From the NCBI GenBank assembly GCA_002314715.1, contig DCGY01000090.1, positions 1 to 23,359 on the forward strand: a stretch of DNA of 23,359 nucleotides. The letters are read 5' to 3'. Position numbers and translations under genes: made by a program. The stretch's first letter is position 1. Each line of letters starts with the position of its first letter. This document shows positions 7,429 through 14,336 of this stretch, one piece after another. The stretch is from Lachnospiraceae bacterium UBA1766. GTDB lineage: Bacteria > Bacillota > Clostridia > Lachnospirales > Lachnospiraceae. The notes under the pieces are model-generated. The model did not search any database. It was not told the DNA's origin and saw only the letters and a list, made by a program, of their open reading frames with translations.

Positions 7429-8478
7429 ATGATAAAAACAATCGGAAAAAGAATATGGAGTTTGGCGGCTTGCCTGCTGATGATTAGTCTTTTTGCCGGT
7501 TGTGGTCAAAAAGAAGAGAAAATCAAAGAAGCAATGGCCGCCGTGGAAAATCAGGAGTACCGGGCGGCCATTGTTTTATTTCAGGATGCACAGGCACTTG
7601 GTGAAAACGAACGTTTGATTCAAAGAGGACTGGGCATTTCTTATATGGGTCTGTCTCAGTATACAGAGGCCATTGCCTGTTTCAAGGAGGCACTGGCGCT
7701 TAGCGACGGAACCATCGAGGATTTTGATTTTGATACCAACTATTACCTGGCGGCAGCTTATCAGCATGTAAAACTGTATAATGATGCAAAATTGGTATAT
7801 GACGCAATTTTGTCACTAAGACCCAAGGAAAAGGATGCATATTTCCTGCGGGGAAATGTTTTACTGAATTTGAACCAGTACAATGAAGCAGTGGAAGATT
7901 TTGATAAGACCTTGGAACTGGACCCGAAAAATTATGATCGAATCATAGAGATTTGCCAGATTTTGGATCATTTCGGCTATAAGGAAAAAGGACAGGAATA
8001 TATCCGCAAGGTGATGGACGGAAAAGATCGTCTTTCTGCCTATGATACCGGGCGATTCTATTATTATCTGGAAGAGTATCAGAAAGCCTATGTCGCTTTG
8101 GAAGAGGTCAAAAACGATGGCGATGCGGAAGGTTTTCTGTATTTGGGAAGAGCCTATGAAGCTACCGGAGATTATAACTACGCGGCGACTCTTTACAGCG
8201 CGTATTTGACCAAGTTTGGTGAAAATGCGGAAGTATATAACCAAATGGGCGTATGTGAGATGAAAAAGGGCAACTACGATAAGGCGCTGGAGAGTTTTCA
8301 AAGCGGTCTGGCCCTGAATGATTTGTCGGTAAAACAGTCTTTGGAATTCAATGAAATTGTGGCCTATGAATACCTGCAACAATATGAAAAAGCCTGCAGT
8401 CTGTTGGAAAAGTATCTGAAAGCTTATCCGGAGGATGAGGAGGCAAAGCGGGAAATGATCTTTTTATCCACCCGTTAA
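7429..8478 (+). CDS. TPR-repeat lipoprotein
   Basis: A 349-residue secreted lipoprotein. The signal peptide ends with a lipobox LFAGC, making C25 the lipid-bearing residue. The rest is almost entirely tetratricopeptide repeats (roughly eight), with clear units such as YRAAIVLFQDAQAL, YTEAIACFKEALAL, YNEAVEDFDKTLEL and YDKALESFQSGLAL. TPR superhelices bind peptides or other proteins, so this is likely an extracellular scaffold or assembly factor; no enzymatic motif is present. It begins 7 nt after mscL, with AGGAG inside the mscL C-terminal codons 13 nt upstream, and ends just before a strong terminator. Its TPR content recalls the membrane TPR protein at 2155-3885, but the surrounding domains differ and they are not obviously duplicates. 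Confidence 0.88.
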   Translation: MIKTIGKRIWSLAACLLMISLFAGCGQKEEKIKEAMAAVENQEYRAAIVLFQDAQALGENERLIQRGLGISYMGLSQYTEAIACFKEALALSDGTIEDFDFDTNYYLAAAYQHVKLYNDAKLVYDAILSLRPKEKDAYFLRGNVLLNLNQYNEAVEDFDKTLELDPKNYDRIIEICQILDHFGYKEKGQEYIRKVMDGKDRLSAYDTGRFYYYLEEYQKAYVALEEVKNDGDAEGFLYLGRAYEATGDYNYAATLYSAYLTKFGENAEVYNQMGVCEMKKGNYDKALESFQSGLALNDLSVKQSLEFNEIVAYEYLQQYEKACSLLEKYLKAYPEDEEAKREMIFLSTR

Positions 8479-8493
8479 CAAAAGAATTAATCG

Positions 8494-8525
8494 AAGGCGC
8501 TACAGTCAGTCTGTAGCGCCTTTTT
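8494..8525 (+). terminator. Strong intrinsic terminator after mscL-TPR transcript
   Basis: A perfect 12-bp stem (8494-8505 with 8511-8522), a 5-nt loop and a run of T (8521-8525) lie 15 nt after the lipoprotein stop codon. This is a textbook Rho-independent terminator. Confidence 0.93.
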
Positions 8526-8582
8526 ATAGCTCGGAAGGAAACCAAGCGACACCGAAGGTGGCATTTGTTTTCGAAACAATAT

Positions 8583-8629
8583 ACACAATATAGTATTTAC
8601 TTACAAAAAAATTATACTATATCTAGTGG
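8583..8629 (+). promoter_or_regulatory. Pair of NrdR-like boxes upstream of nrdD
   Basis: Two 16-nt sites, ACACAATATAGTATTT (8583-8598) and ATACTATATCTAGTGG (8614-8629), match the NrdR-box pattern ACAC-A/T-ATATAT-A/T-GTGT on one or both halves. Their starts are 31 bp apart, about three helical turns, which is the spacing known for paired NrdR boxes. NrdR is the ATP/dATP-sensing repressor of ribonucleotide reductase genes, so this placement before nrdD is coherent. A TATAGT inside the first box could also serve as a -10 with TTGTTT at 8565-8570. Confidence 0.75.
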
Positions 8630-8637
8630 TTTTGCCA

Positions 8638-8666
8638 TTGACGGTTGAAAAGTACAATGATATAGT
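8638..8666 (+). promoter_or_regulatory. Candidate sigma-A promoter of nrdD
   Basis: TTGACG (8638-8643), a 17-nt spacer and TATAGT (8661-8666) form a good promoter, 46 nt upstream of the nrdD start. It lies just downstream of the NrdR-like box pair, so bound repressor would abut the -35 element. Confidence 0.6.
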
Positions 8667-8711
8667 GAAATAGGTGTGATTTGGTTTTAATTTTTCGGGA
8701 GGTTATGGAAA

Positions 8712-11105
8712 ATGTTTCAGGTAATCAAAAGAGATGGTACTCGTACCGATTTTACGTTGTCAAAAATCAATGATGTAATCATGAAAGCCTTTACGGCGAC
8801 TCAGATTTCCTACAACAATGACATTATTGATTTGCTGGCACTTCGCGTGACTGCGGATTTTCAGCCCAAGATTGTGGACGGAGCAGTGCATGTGGAGGAC
8901 ATTCAGGATAGTGTGGAGAGAGTCCTTGGACAGGCCGGCTATGAAGAAGTGGCAAAGGCTTACATCCTGTACCGTAGACAGAGAGAAAAGATGCGTACCA
9001 TGAAATCCACGATTCTTGATTACAAGGATGTGGTAAACAGTTACGTAAAAGTAGAAGACTGGCGTGTAAAGGAGAACTCCACCGTTACCTATTCCGTGGG
9101 TGGTTTAATTCTTTCCAATTCCGGTGCGGTTACCGCGAACTACTGGCTTTCCGAAATTTATGATGATGAAATAGCAGAGGCACATCGCAATGCGGATATT
9201 CATATTCATGACTTATCCATGTTGACCGGTTATTGTGCAGGCTGGTCTTTAAAGCAGCTGATTACCGAAGGACTTGGCGGTATTACCGGTAAGATTACTT
9301 CCGCACCCGCAAAGCACTTGTCCGTTCTTTGCAACCAGATGGTAAACTTCCTGGGAATTATGCAGAATGAATGGGCGGGAGCGCAGGCTTTTTCTTCCTT
9401 TGATACCTATTTGGCTCCCTTTGTAAAGATAGACAATTTAAGTTACAGCGAAGTAAAGAAATGTATTGAAGCATTTATTTATGGTGTAAACACCCCCAGT
9501 CGTTGGGGAACCCAGGCACCTTTCTCCAACATTACGTTGGACTGGACGGTTCCGGAGGATTTGGCAGAGTTACCGGCGATTGTAGGCGGTCAGCCCATGG
9601 ATTTCAAGTACAAGGACTGTAAGAAGGAAATGGATATGGTCAACAAGGCCTTTATCGAGACCATGATTGAAGGAGATTCCAACGGTCGTGGATTCCAGTA
9701 TCCCATTCCCACCTATTCTATTACCCGTGATTTTGACTGGTCCGATACCGAAAATAATCGTCTGTTGTTTGAGATGACCGCAAAGTATGGTACTCCATAC
9801 TTTTCCAACTATATTAACTCCGATATGCAGCCTTCCGATGTACGAAGCATGTGCTGCCGTTTGCGTCTGGATCTTCGTGAGCTTCGCAAGAAGACCGGAG
9901 GTTTCTTCGGTAGCGGAGAGAGCACCGGTAGCGTAGGCGTAGTTACCATCAATATGCCCAGAATCGCTTATCTTTCCGCAAACGAGGACGAGTTCTACAC
10001 CCGATTGAATCATATGATGGATATTGCGGCTCGTTCCTTAAAGATTAAAAGAGGCGTTATTTCCAAACTGTTAAATGAAGGCTTGTATCCCTACACCAAG
10101 AGATATCTGGGAACCTTTAATAATCATTTCTCTACCATCGGCTTGATCGGTATGAATGAAGTGGGATTAAATGCCAACTGGCTTCGGGCAGATATGACTG
10201 ACAAGAAGACCCAGGAATTTACCAAGAATGTTTTGAACCATATGCGAAATCGCCTGTCCGATTACCAGGAGCAGTACGGTGATTTGTACAACCTGGAGGC
10301 AACTCCCGCCGAGAGTACCACTTATCGTCTGGCAAAACATGACAAGAAGAAATTCCCTATGATTAAGACTGCCGGAAAAGAGGGAGATACCCCTTACTAT
10401 ACCAATTCTTCCCATTTGCCGGTTGACTATACTACGGATATTTTTGATGCGCTGGATATCCAGGACGAGTTACAGACACTGTATACTTCCGGTACCGTAT
10501 TCCATGCATTTTTGGGAGAGAAGCTTCCGGATTGGAAAGCAGCGGCATCCCTTGTTCGAAAGATTGCTACCAATTATAAGCTTCCTTATTACACCATGTC
10601 CCCTACCTATTCCATTTGTAAAGAACATGGATATCTTGCGGGAGAGGTGAAGGTTTGTCCTCATTGCGGAGCAAAGACAGAGGTGTACAGCCGTATTACC
10701 GGTTACTACCGTCCGGTTCAGAACTGGAATGACGGTAAATTACAGGAATATCATAATCGTACGGAATATGATATTGAGAACTCTGTATTAAAGAGACCTA
10801 CCCGTACCATGGTTACCCTTTCCGATTTTGCGGAGGATGTAAAGGTTTCTGTGCAGCCCGCAGAGGAAGTGACCTATCTTTTTACCACCAAGACCTGTCC
10901 GAACTGCAAGTTGGCTAAGGAGTATTTGGAGGGAGTAAAGAAGTATATTCTGATTGATGCGGAAGAAAATATGGAGCTGGCTACCCGTTACGGTGTTATG
11001 CAGGCACCTACTTTGGTGGTTACCAAGGGAGACACACATAAAAAATATGTAAATGCATCAAATATCAAAAAGTATGTAGACCAGTTACGTCTGGTCACTG
11101 TATAA
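8712..11105 (+). CDS. nrdD: Anaerobic (class III) ribonucleoside-triphosphate reductase with C-terminal redoxin domain
   Basis: A 797-residue glycyl-radical enzyme that reduces ribonucleoside triphosphates to deoxyribonucleotides without oxygen. An N-terminal ATP cone (about 1-90, beginning FQVIKRDGTRTDF) gives allosteric control. The catalytic barrel contains the finger-loop MCCRLRLDLR with tandem cysteines C381-C382. The zinc site near the C-terminus has C636, H639, C649 and C652 (CPHC), and the radical glycine is G664 in SRITGYYRPV. A linker then leads to a thioredoxin/glutaredoxin-like domain at about 720-797 with the redox motif C729-P-N-C732. Most NrdD proteins end near 700 residues, so this is an extension. 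GGGAGG at 8697-8702 supports the start. No nrdG activase gene is next to it, although the enzyme needs one. Confidence 0.95.
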   Translation: MFQVIKRDGTRTDFTLSKINDVIMKAFTATQISYNNDIIDLLALRVTADFQPKIVDGAVHVEDIQDSVERVLGQAGYEEVAKAYILYRRQREKMRTMKSTILDYKDVVNSYVKVEDWRVKENSTVTYSVGGLILSNSGAVTANYWLSEIYDDEIAEAHRNADIHIHDLSMLTGYCAGWSLKQLITEGLGGITGKITSAPAKHLSVLCNQMVNFLGIMQNEWAGAQAFSSFDTYLAPFVKIDNLSYSEVKKCIEAFIYGVNTPSRWGTQAPFSNITLDWTVPEDLAELPAIVGGQPMDFKYKDCKKEMDMVNKAFIETMIEGDSNGRGFQYPIPTYSITRDFDWSDTENNRLLFEMTAKYGTPYFSNYINSDMQPSDVRSMCCRLRLDLRELRKKTGGFFGSGESTGSVGVVTINMPRIAYLSANEDEFYTRLNHMMDIAARSLKIKRGVISKLLNEGLYPYTKRYLGTFNNHFSTIGLIGMNEVGLNANWLRADMTDKKTQEFTKNVLNHMRNRLSDYQEQYGDLYNLEATPAESTTYRLAKHDKKKFPMIKTAGKEGDTPYYTNSSHLPVDYTTDIFDALDIQDELQTLYTSGTVFHAFLGEKLPDWKAAASLVRKIATNYKLPYYTMSPTYSICKEHGYLAGEVKVCPHCGAKTEVYSRITGYYRPVQNWNDGKLQEYHNRTEYDIENSVLKRPTRTMVTLSDFAEDVKVSVQPAEEVTYLFTTKTCPNCKLAKEYLEGVKKYILIDAEENMELATRYGVMQAPTLVVTKGDTHKKYVNASNIKKYVDQLRLVTV

Positions 11106-11143
11106 TACCGATATATGTGTTTCGGCACGGAAAGAGGAAATGT

Positions 11144-12070
11144 ATGATTAACAAATTAGTTGGCAAAATTCAGAAGATGAACGCTCCTATTGTTGTGGGT
11201 TTGGATCCCATGATGAAATTTATTCCCGAGCAGATTACCAAGAAAGCGTTTGCGGAATACGGAGAGACCTTAGAGGGCGCTGCAGAAGCAATTTGGCAGT
11301 ATAACAAGGGGATTGTAGATGCGATTTATGATCTGGTACCTGCGGTGAAGCCTCAGATTGCAATGTATGAGCAGTTCGGTATTCCCGGACTTGTAGCATT
11401 TAAGAAAACAGTGGATTACTGTAAAGAAAAGGATATGGTAGTCATCGGTGATATCAAGCGCGGTGACATCGGTTCTACCTCCGAGGCATATGCAGTGGGA
11501 CATTTGGGCAAGGTTCAGGTCGGACAAAATGCTTTTTACGGCTTCGATGAAGACTTTGTTACCGTAAACCCTTATCTCGGTAGCGATGGTGTAAATCCTT
11601 TCGTAAAGGTTTGTAAGGAAGAAAAGAAGGGTATCTTTGTATTGGTAAAAACCTCCAATCCTTCCAGCGGTGAATTCCAGGATCAGTTGATTGACGGAAA
11701 GCCTCTGTATGAAATCGTAGGTGAAAAGGTGGCTGCATGGGGCGCAGATTGTATGGGAGATTCCTACAGCTATGTTGGTGCGGTAGTTGGTGCTACTTAT
11801 CCGGAACAGGGCAAGCTTCTTCGTAAGGTAATGCCCAAATCCTTTATCCTGGTACCCGGTTACGGCGCGCAGGGCGGCAAGGGTGCAGATTTGGTACATT
11901 TCTTCAACGAAGACGGACTTGGTGCAATTATTAACTCCTCCAGAGGAATCATTGCGGCTTATCAGCAGGAGAAGTATGCAACCTTCGGCGGAGCAAATTA
12001 TGCAGATGCATCCAGACAGGCTGTGCTGGATATGAGAGAAGATATCGCACAGGCACTTGCTTCTAAATAA
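11144..12070 (+). CDS. pyrF: Orotidine-5'-phosphate decarboxylase
   Basis: A 308-residue cytosolic enzyme that decarboxylates OMP to UMP, the last step of de novo UMP synthesis. It belongs to the longer PyrF subfamily (about 270-310 residues) rather than the 240-residue E. coli type. The active-site signature VIGDIKRGDIGSTSEAYA carries the Asp-Lys-x-x-x-Asp residues that form the catalytic array, and substrate-phosphate binding is expected from VPGYGAQGG and the later SSRGI. The start at 11144 (MINKLVGKIQ) follows AGAGGAA, and upstream in-frame codons lack such a site. It begins 38 nt after nrdD with no terminator between, so the two nucleotide genes may share a transcript. A hairpin follows at 12085-12113. 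The partner gene pyrE lies about 9 kb downstream. Confidence 0.95.
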   Translation: MINKLVGKIQKMNAPIVVGLDPMMKFIPEQITKKAFAEYGETLEGAAEAIWQYNKGIVDAIYDLVPAVKPQIAMYEQFGIPGLVAFKKTVDYCKEKDMVVIGDIKRGDIGSTSEAYAVGHLGKVQVGQNAFYGFDEDFVTVNPYLGSDGVNPFVKVCKEEKKGIFVLVKTSNPSSGEFQDQLIDGKPLYEIVGEKVAAWGADCMGDSYSYVGAVVGATYPEQGKLLRKVMPKSFILVPGYGAQGGKGADLVHFFNEDGLGAIINSSRGIIAAYQQEKYATFGGANYADASRQAVLDMREDIAQALASK

Positions 12071-12083
12071 GGAAAATCATTTC

Positions 12084-12117
12084 GGGGCAAATGGTAGGAA
12101 TTACCGTTTGCCCTTTA
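12084..12117 (+). terminator. Terminator-like hairpin after pyrF
   Basis: A 12-bp stem (12085-12096 with 12102-12113, one T-G wobble) with a 5-nt loop lies 14 nt after the pyrF stop. The T-tract is short (TTTATT), so termination may be partial. The GH43 gene starts only 25 nt further on without a convincing promoter of its own. Confidence 0.6.
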
Positions 12118-12142
12118 TTCATGTATAGAATGGGAGACGGAT

Positions 12143-13495
12143 ATGAGCAATTCAGAAAAGATGGAAAAGATTTTAGCGGGTTTGGAGATTCCTTCCGCCA
12201 ATGGACTCCGAGGTTCTGTTACCCTGGTGGAGGCAATGGAGGGAGCGAAAATCTCCTGGACAAGCAGTCAACCTGATATTATCACCCAGGCGGATCAGGG
12301 AGCGATTGCAAAGGGAAAGGTGTTCAGACAAAACGAAGATGTACAGGTGATATTAACCGCTACCGTGACCTTGGGGGATGAGGTGGCAACAAAGGAAATT
12401 CCTGTGACAGTTTTGAAGGCACCGAAATCATTGACCGAAGCGGATTTTCGAGGATATTTGTTCGGACACTTCATTGGAGAGGGCGATGAGAACGGAGAAC
12501 AGATTTATTTCGCGGTAAGCTCCGATGGATTGAATTTCAAGGATATGAACGGGAAAAAACCAATCCTTGTGAGCAATGTGGGAGAGAAGGGTGTTCGTGA
12601 CCCCTATTTGTATCGTTCCAAGGAAGGAGACCGTTTCTTCCTGGTAGCGACCGATTTGAGTATCTACCACAGAGGCGGATGGTTCAAGAATGAACAGAAT
12701 TATTATGATGCCAGCACCACAGGAAGCCCTTATCTGGTGGTATGGGAGTCAACGGATTTATTGCACTGGGGCGATGCAAAGCTGATTCCGGTGGCACCTC
12801 AAAATGCCGGAATGGCCTGGGCGCCGGAAATGATATATCACGATGAAACCGATTCATATATTATTTTCTTTGCCTCCAGTATTATGGACCCAAAGACCAA
12901 GTATAAAGCAAAACCCAATGCAATTTATTATGTGGCTACCAGAGACTTCGTTCATTTCTCCGAGACAAAGCTTTTTATTGATAATCAGACGGATGGGGAG
13001 ACGGACGGAAAACTTCGGGAGATTATTGATACAACCGTCATCAAAATCGGAGATGTATATTACAGTGCTTCCAAGGATGGAGACAATGCGGAGGCAAACG
13101 GAGGAATCCGTATTATGCGTAACAAAAACCTTTTGGATGCCAACGGTTGGGAGAAGGTGTTGGATTTGGATGAGTTGGGTCTGGATTTGTCCGGGGTATC
13201 CATTTCAACACTGGATAACGGTAATCTGGAAGGCCCGGAATTGTTCCGTTACAATCAAAAGGATTGGGCCGATCCGAATGTCCCTGAGTATGGCCTAATG
13301 GCAGACCAGTATGCGATTGGAGCAGGATATTTACCATTAAAAACCACGGATTTGGAGGATGCGACCAATTCCAAGAATTCCTGGGAACTTTTGGACAAAT
13401 CAAAGTATTCCTTCGATCAGTTAAAGAAAAGACACGGAACCATCCTGTGTATTACGGGAGAGGAATTGGAAAGACTGGAAAACGCACTGGGTTAA
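12143..13495 (+). CDS. Glycoside hydrolase family 43 with N-terminal Ig-like domain, cytoplasmic
   Basis: A 450-residue glycosidase. Residues 5-93 form an atypical bacterial Ig-like domain (SWTSSQPDII, then LTATVTLGDEVATKEIPVTV). Residues 100-430 form a five-bladed GH43 propeller. Likely catalytic residues are D153 in GVRDPYLYR (base) and E363 in NLEGPELFR (acid), with WAPE at 226-229 near the modulator position. GH43 enzymes remove arabinose or xylose units from plant oligosaccharides. There is no signal peptide, so it should act inside the cell on imported sugars, which fits the sugar ABC importer downstream. GGGAG 6 nt ahead supports the start. An Ig-like domain on a cytoplasmic enzyme is unusual. 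The exact substrate and GH43 subfamily are not resolved here. Confidence 0.87.
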   Translation: MSNSEKMEKILAGLEIPSANGLRGSVTLVEAMEGAKISWTSSQPDIITQADQGAIAKGKVFRQNEDVQVILTATVTLGDEVATKEIPVTVLKAPKSLTEADFRGYLFGHFIGEGDENGEQIYFAVSSDGLNFKDMNGKKPILVSNVGEKGVRDPYLYRSKEGDRFFLVATDLSIYHRGGWFKNEQNYYDASTTGSPYLVVWESTDLLHWGDAKLIPVAPQNAGMAWAPEMIYHDETDSYIIFFASSIMDPKTKYKAKPNAIYYVATRDFVHFSETKLFIDNQTDGETDGKLREIIDTTVIKIGDVYYSASKDGDNAEANGGIRIMRNKNLLDANGWEKVLDLDELGLDLSGVSISTLDNGNLEGPELFRYNQKDWADPNVPEYGLMADQYAIGAGYLPLKTTDLEDATNSKNSWELLDKSKYSFDQLKKRHGTILCITGEELERLENALG

Positions 13496-13530
13496 GATAG
13501 TGCTTGCCGGTTGTTTGATATGGCAGAATA

Positions 13531-13578
13531 AGGCTTATGTTTTTGTGAAAAATGCACAAAAACATAAGCCTATTTTTT
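13531..13578 (+). terminator. Strong intrinsic terminator after GH43
   Basis: A perfect 17-bp stem (13531-13547 with 13555-13571), a 7-nt loop and six T residues (13573-13578) lie 35 nt after the GH43 stop codon. This is a strong Rho-independent terminator and separates GH43 from the following lipoprotein. Confidence 0.95.
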
Positions 13579-13611
13579 ACTTCACTATGCAAAAGGTAAA
13601 AACAATGCTTC

Positions 13612-13659
13612 AAAATGTAAGAATATTCCATATACTTACATTTTTACTTACATTATAAT
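13612..13659 (+). promoter_or_regulatory. Promoter with triple AATGTAAG/CTTACATT repeats
   Basis: A perfect 10-bp inverted repeat, AAAATGTAAG (13612-13621) and CTTACATTTT (13635-13644), is followed by a third half-site CTTACATT (13647-13654), 12 bp after the second. The third copy runs straight into a consensus -10, TATAAT (13654-13659). The -35 is poor (TATACT at 13631-13636), as in promoters that need an activator or are tightly repressed. The regulator is unknown. The start codon lies 30 nt downstream of the -10. Confidence 0.55.
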
Positions 13660-13688
13660 GATACACGTGGGGGAGAAAGGTATTTTAT

Positions 13689-14270
13689 ATGATGAGAAAA
13701 AGAAAAAATATGTTAATACCTTTAATCTGTACTGTGCTTTTATTGGTCACAGGATGTGGCAGTACAGGAAAAAATGCAATCTCTGAAGAAGCGAAAGCGG
13801 TATGCGGCAGTTGGGCTTATATTCATGACCGGGAGACTGAGGTGGTACGCTTTCAAGAGAATGGAAGTGCCAAGTATGAGGATGAGAAATACACCTTTAA
13901 CAGTGATGGCACGTACATAACCCTGACGGACAAGCAACAGGGAACACAAAAACTCCGGTATCTTGTAGATGATGAGGGGATGTATCTTTTTAAGAATACA
14001 ATCTATAAATTTACAGGGGAAGGGGAACCGGAGAATTTGATTGGTGTTTGGCAGGATGAGACCACCGGCTGGTCCTTCCAATTCACCGAAGAAGGCACTT
14101 TTTTAGAGGATGGTTACTTTCCGGGGACTTTTACGGCAGACGAAAAGGCCGGAATCGTCAAACTGATGTACAGTGATCAGTTTGAGGACACCGTGTGTTA
14201 TTACCATGTAGAGGGGAATACATTATATATGGAATACCCTTGGAGAATGGTACATACCACAAAAAAATAA
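13689..14270 (+). CDS. Small lipoprotein, lipocalin-like beta-rich
   Basis: A 193-residue predicted lipoprotein. A basic N-terminus and hydrophobic core end at the lipobox LVTGC, making C23 the likely lipidated residue. The mature part has two similar halves rich in beta strands, each opening with a Gly-x-Trp phrase: CGSWAYIHDRETEVVRF near residue 39 and IGVWQDETTGWSFQF near 118. Each is followed by short Gly/Asp-turn hairpins. Such G-x-W repeats are seen in lipocalin-like and related secreted domains, but I cannot assign a function. GGGGGAG and AAAGG lie upstream; a second in-frame ATG at 13692 is equally usable. It is isolated by the strong terminator upstream and has its own repeat-bearing promoter, so it is regulated separately from GH43. 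Confidence 0.75.
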   Translation: MMRKRKNMLIPLICTVLLLVTGCGSTGKNAISEEAKAVCGSWAYIHDRETEVVRFQENGSAKYEDEKYTFNSDGTYITLTDKQQGTQKLRYLVDDEGMYLFKNTIYKFTGEGEPENLIGVWQDETTGWSFQFTEEGTFLEDGYFPGTFTADEKAGIVKLMYSDQFEDTVCYYHVEGNTLYMEYPWRMVHTTKK

Positions 14271-14281
14271 AGAGGGTGGAG

Positions 14282-14311
14282 ATGTGACATAGTGTCACAT
14301 GACCATAAATT
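14282..14311 (+). promoter_or_regulatory. Operator palindrome overlapping the sugar ABC promoter
   Basis: ATGTGACA-TAG-TGTCACAT (14282-14300) is a perfect 8-bp inverted repeat around a 3-nt centre. A plausible -35, GTGACA (14284-14289), lies inside its left arm, with a -10 TAAATT (14306-14311) after 16 nt. A protein bound to the palindrome would cover the -35, so repression is likely. The binding-protein gene begins 26 nt after the -10. Confidence 0.55.
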
Positions 14312-14336
14312 ATTCAATGATTTAAGGAGGAAAATC

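Noticed and set aside
8651..8668. A possible third NrdR-like box (ACAATGATATAGTGA)
   Set aside because: It does not keep the box phase or spacing and is better explained as the -10 region of the nrdD promoter.
11270..11899. A 209-codon open frame on the minus strand inside pyrF
   Set aside because: It is fully covered by the well-supported pyrF gene, and its composition is that expected of antisense to a coding frame.
12101..12129. A promoter (TTACCG, 17 nt, TATAGA) for the GH43 gene
   Set aside because: The -35 is poor, overlaps the hairpin, and the transcript would start on the ribosome binding site.
12091..12276. A 61-codon + strand frame between pyrF and GH43
   Set aside because: It starts inside the hairpin and overlaps the GH43 start in another frame.
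14284..14300. CRP site or GlnR/TnrA site in the transporter palindrome
   Set aside because: The CRP pattern needs 6 nt between half-sites and here there are 7. The GlnR/TnrA form fits but nothing nearby concerns nitrogen, so no regulator is named.
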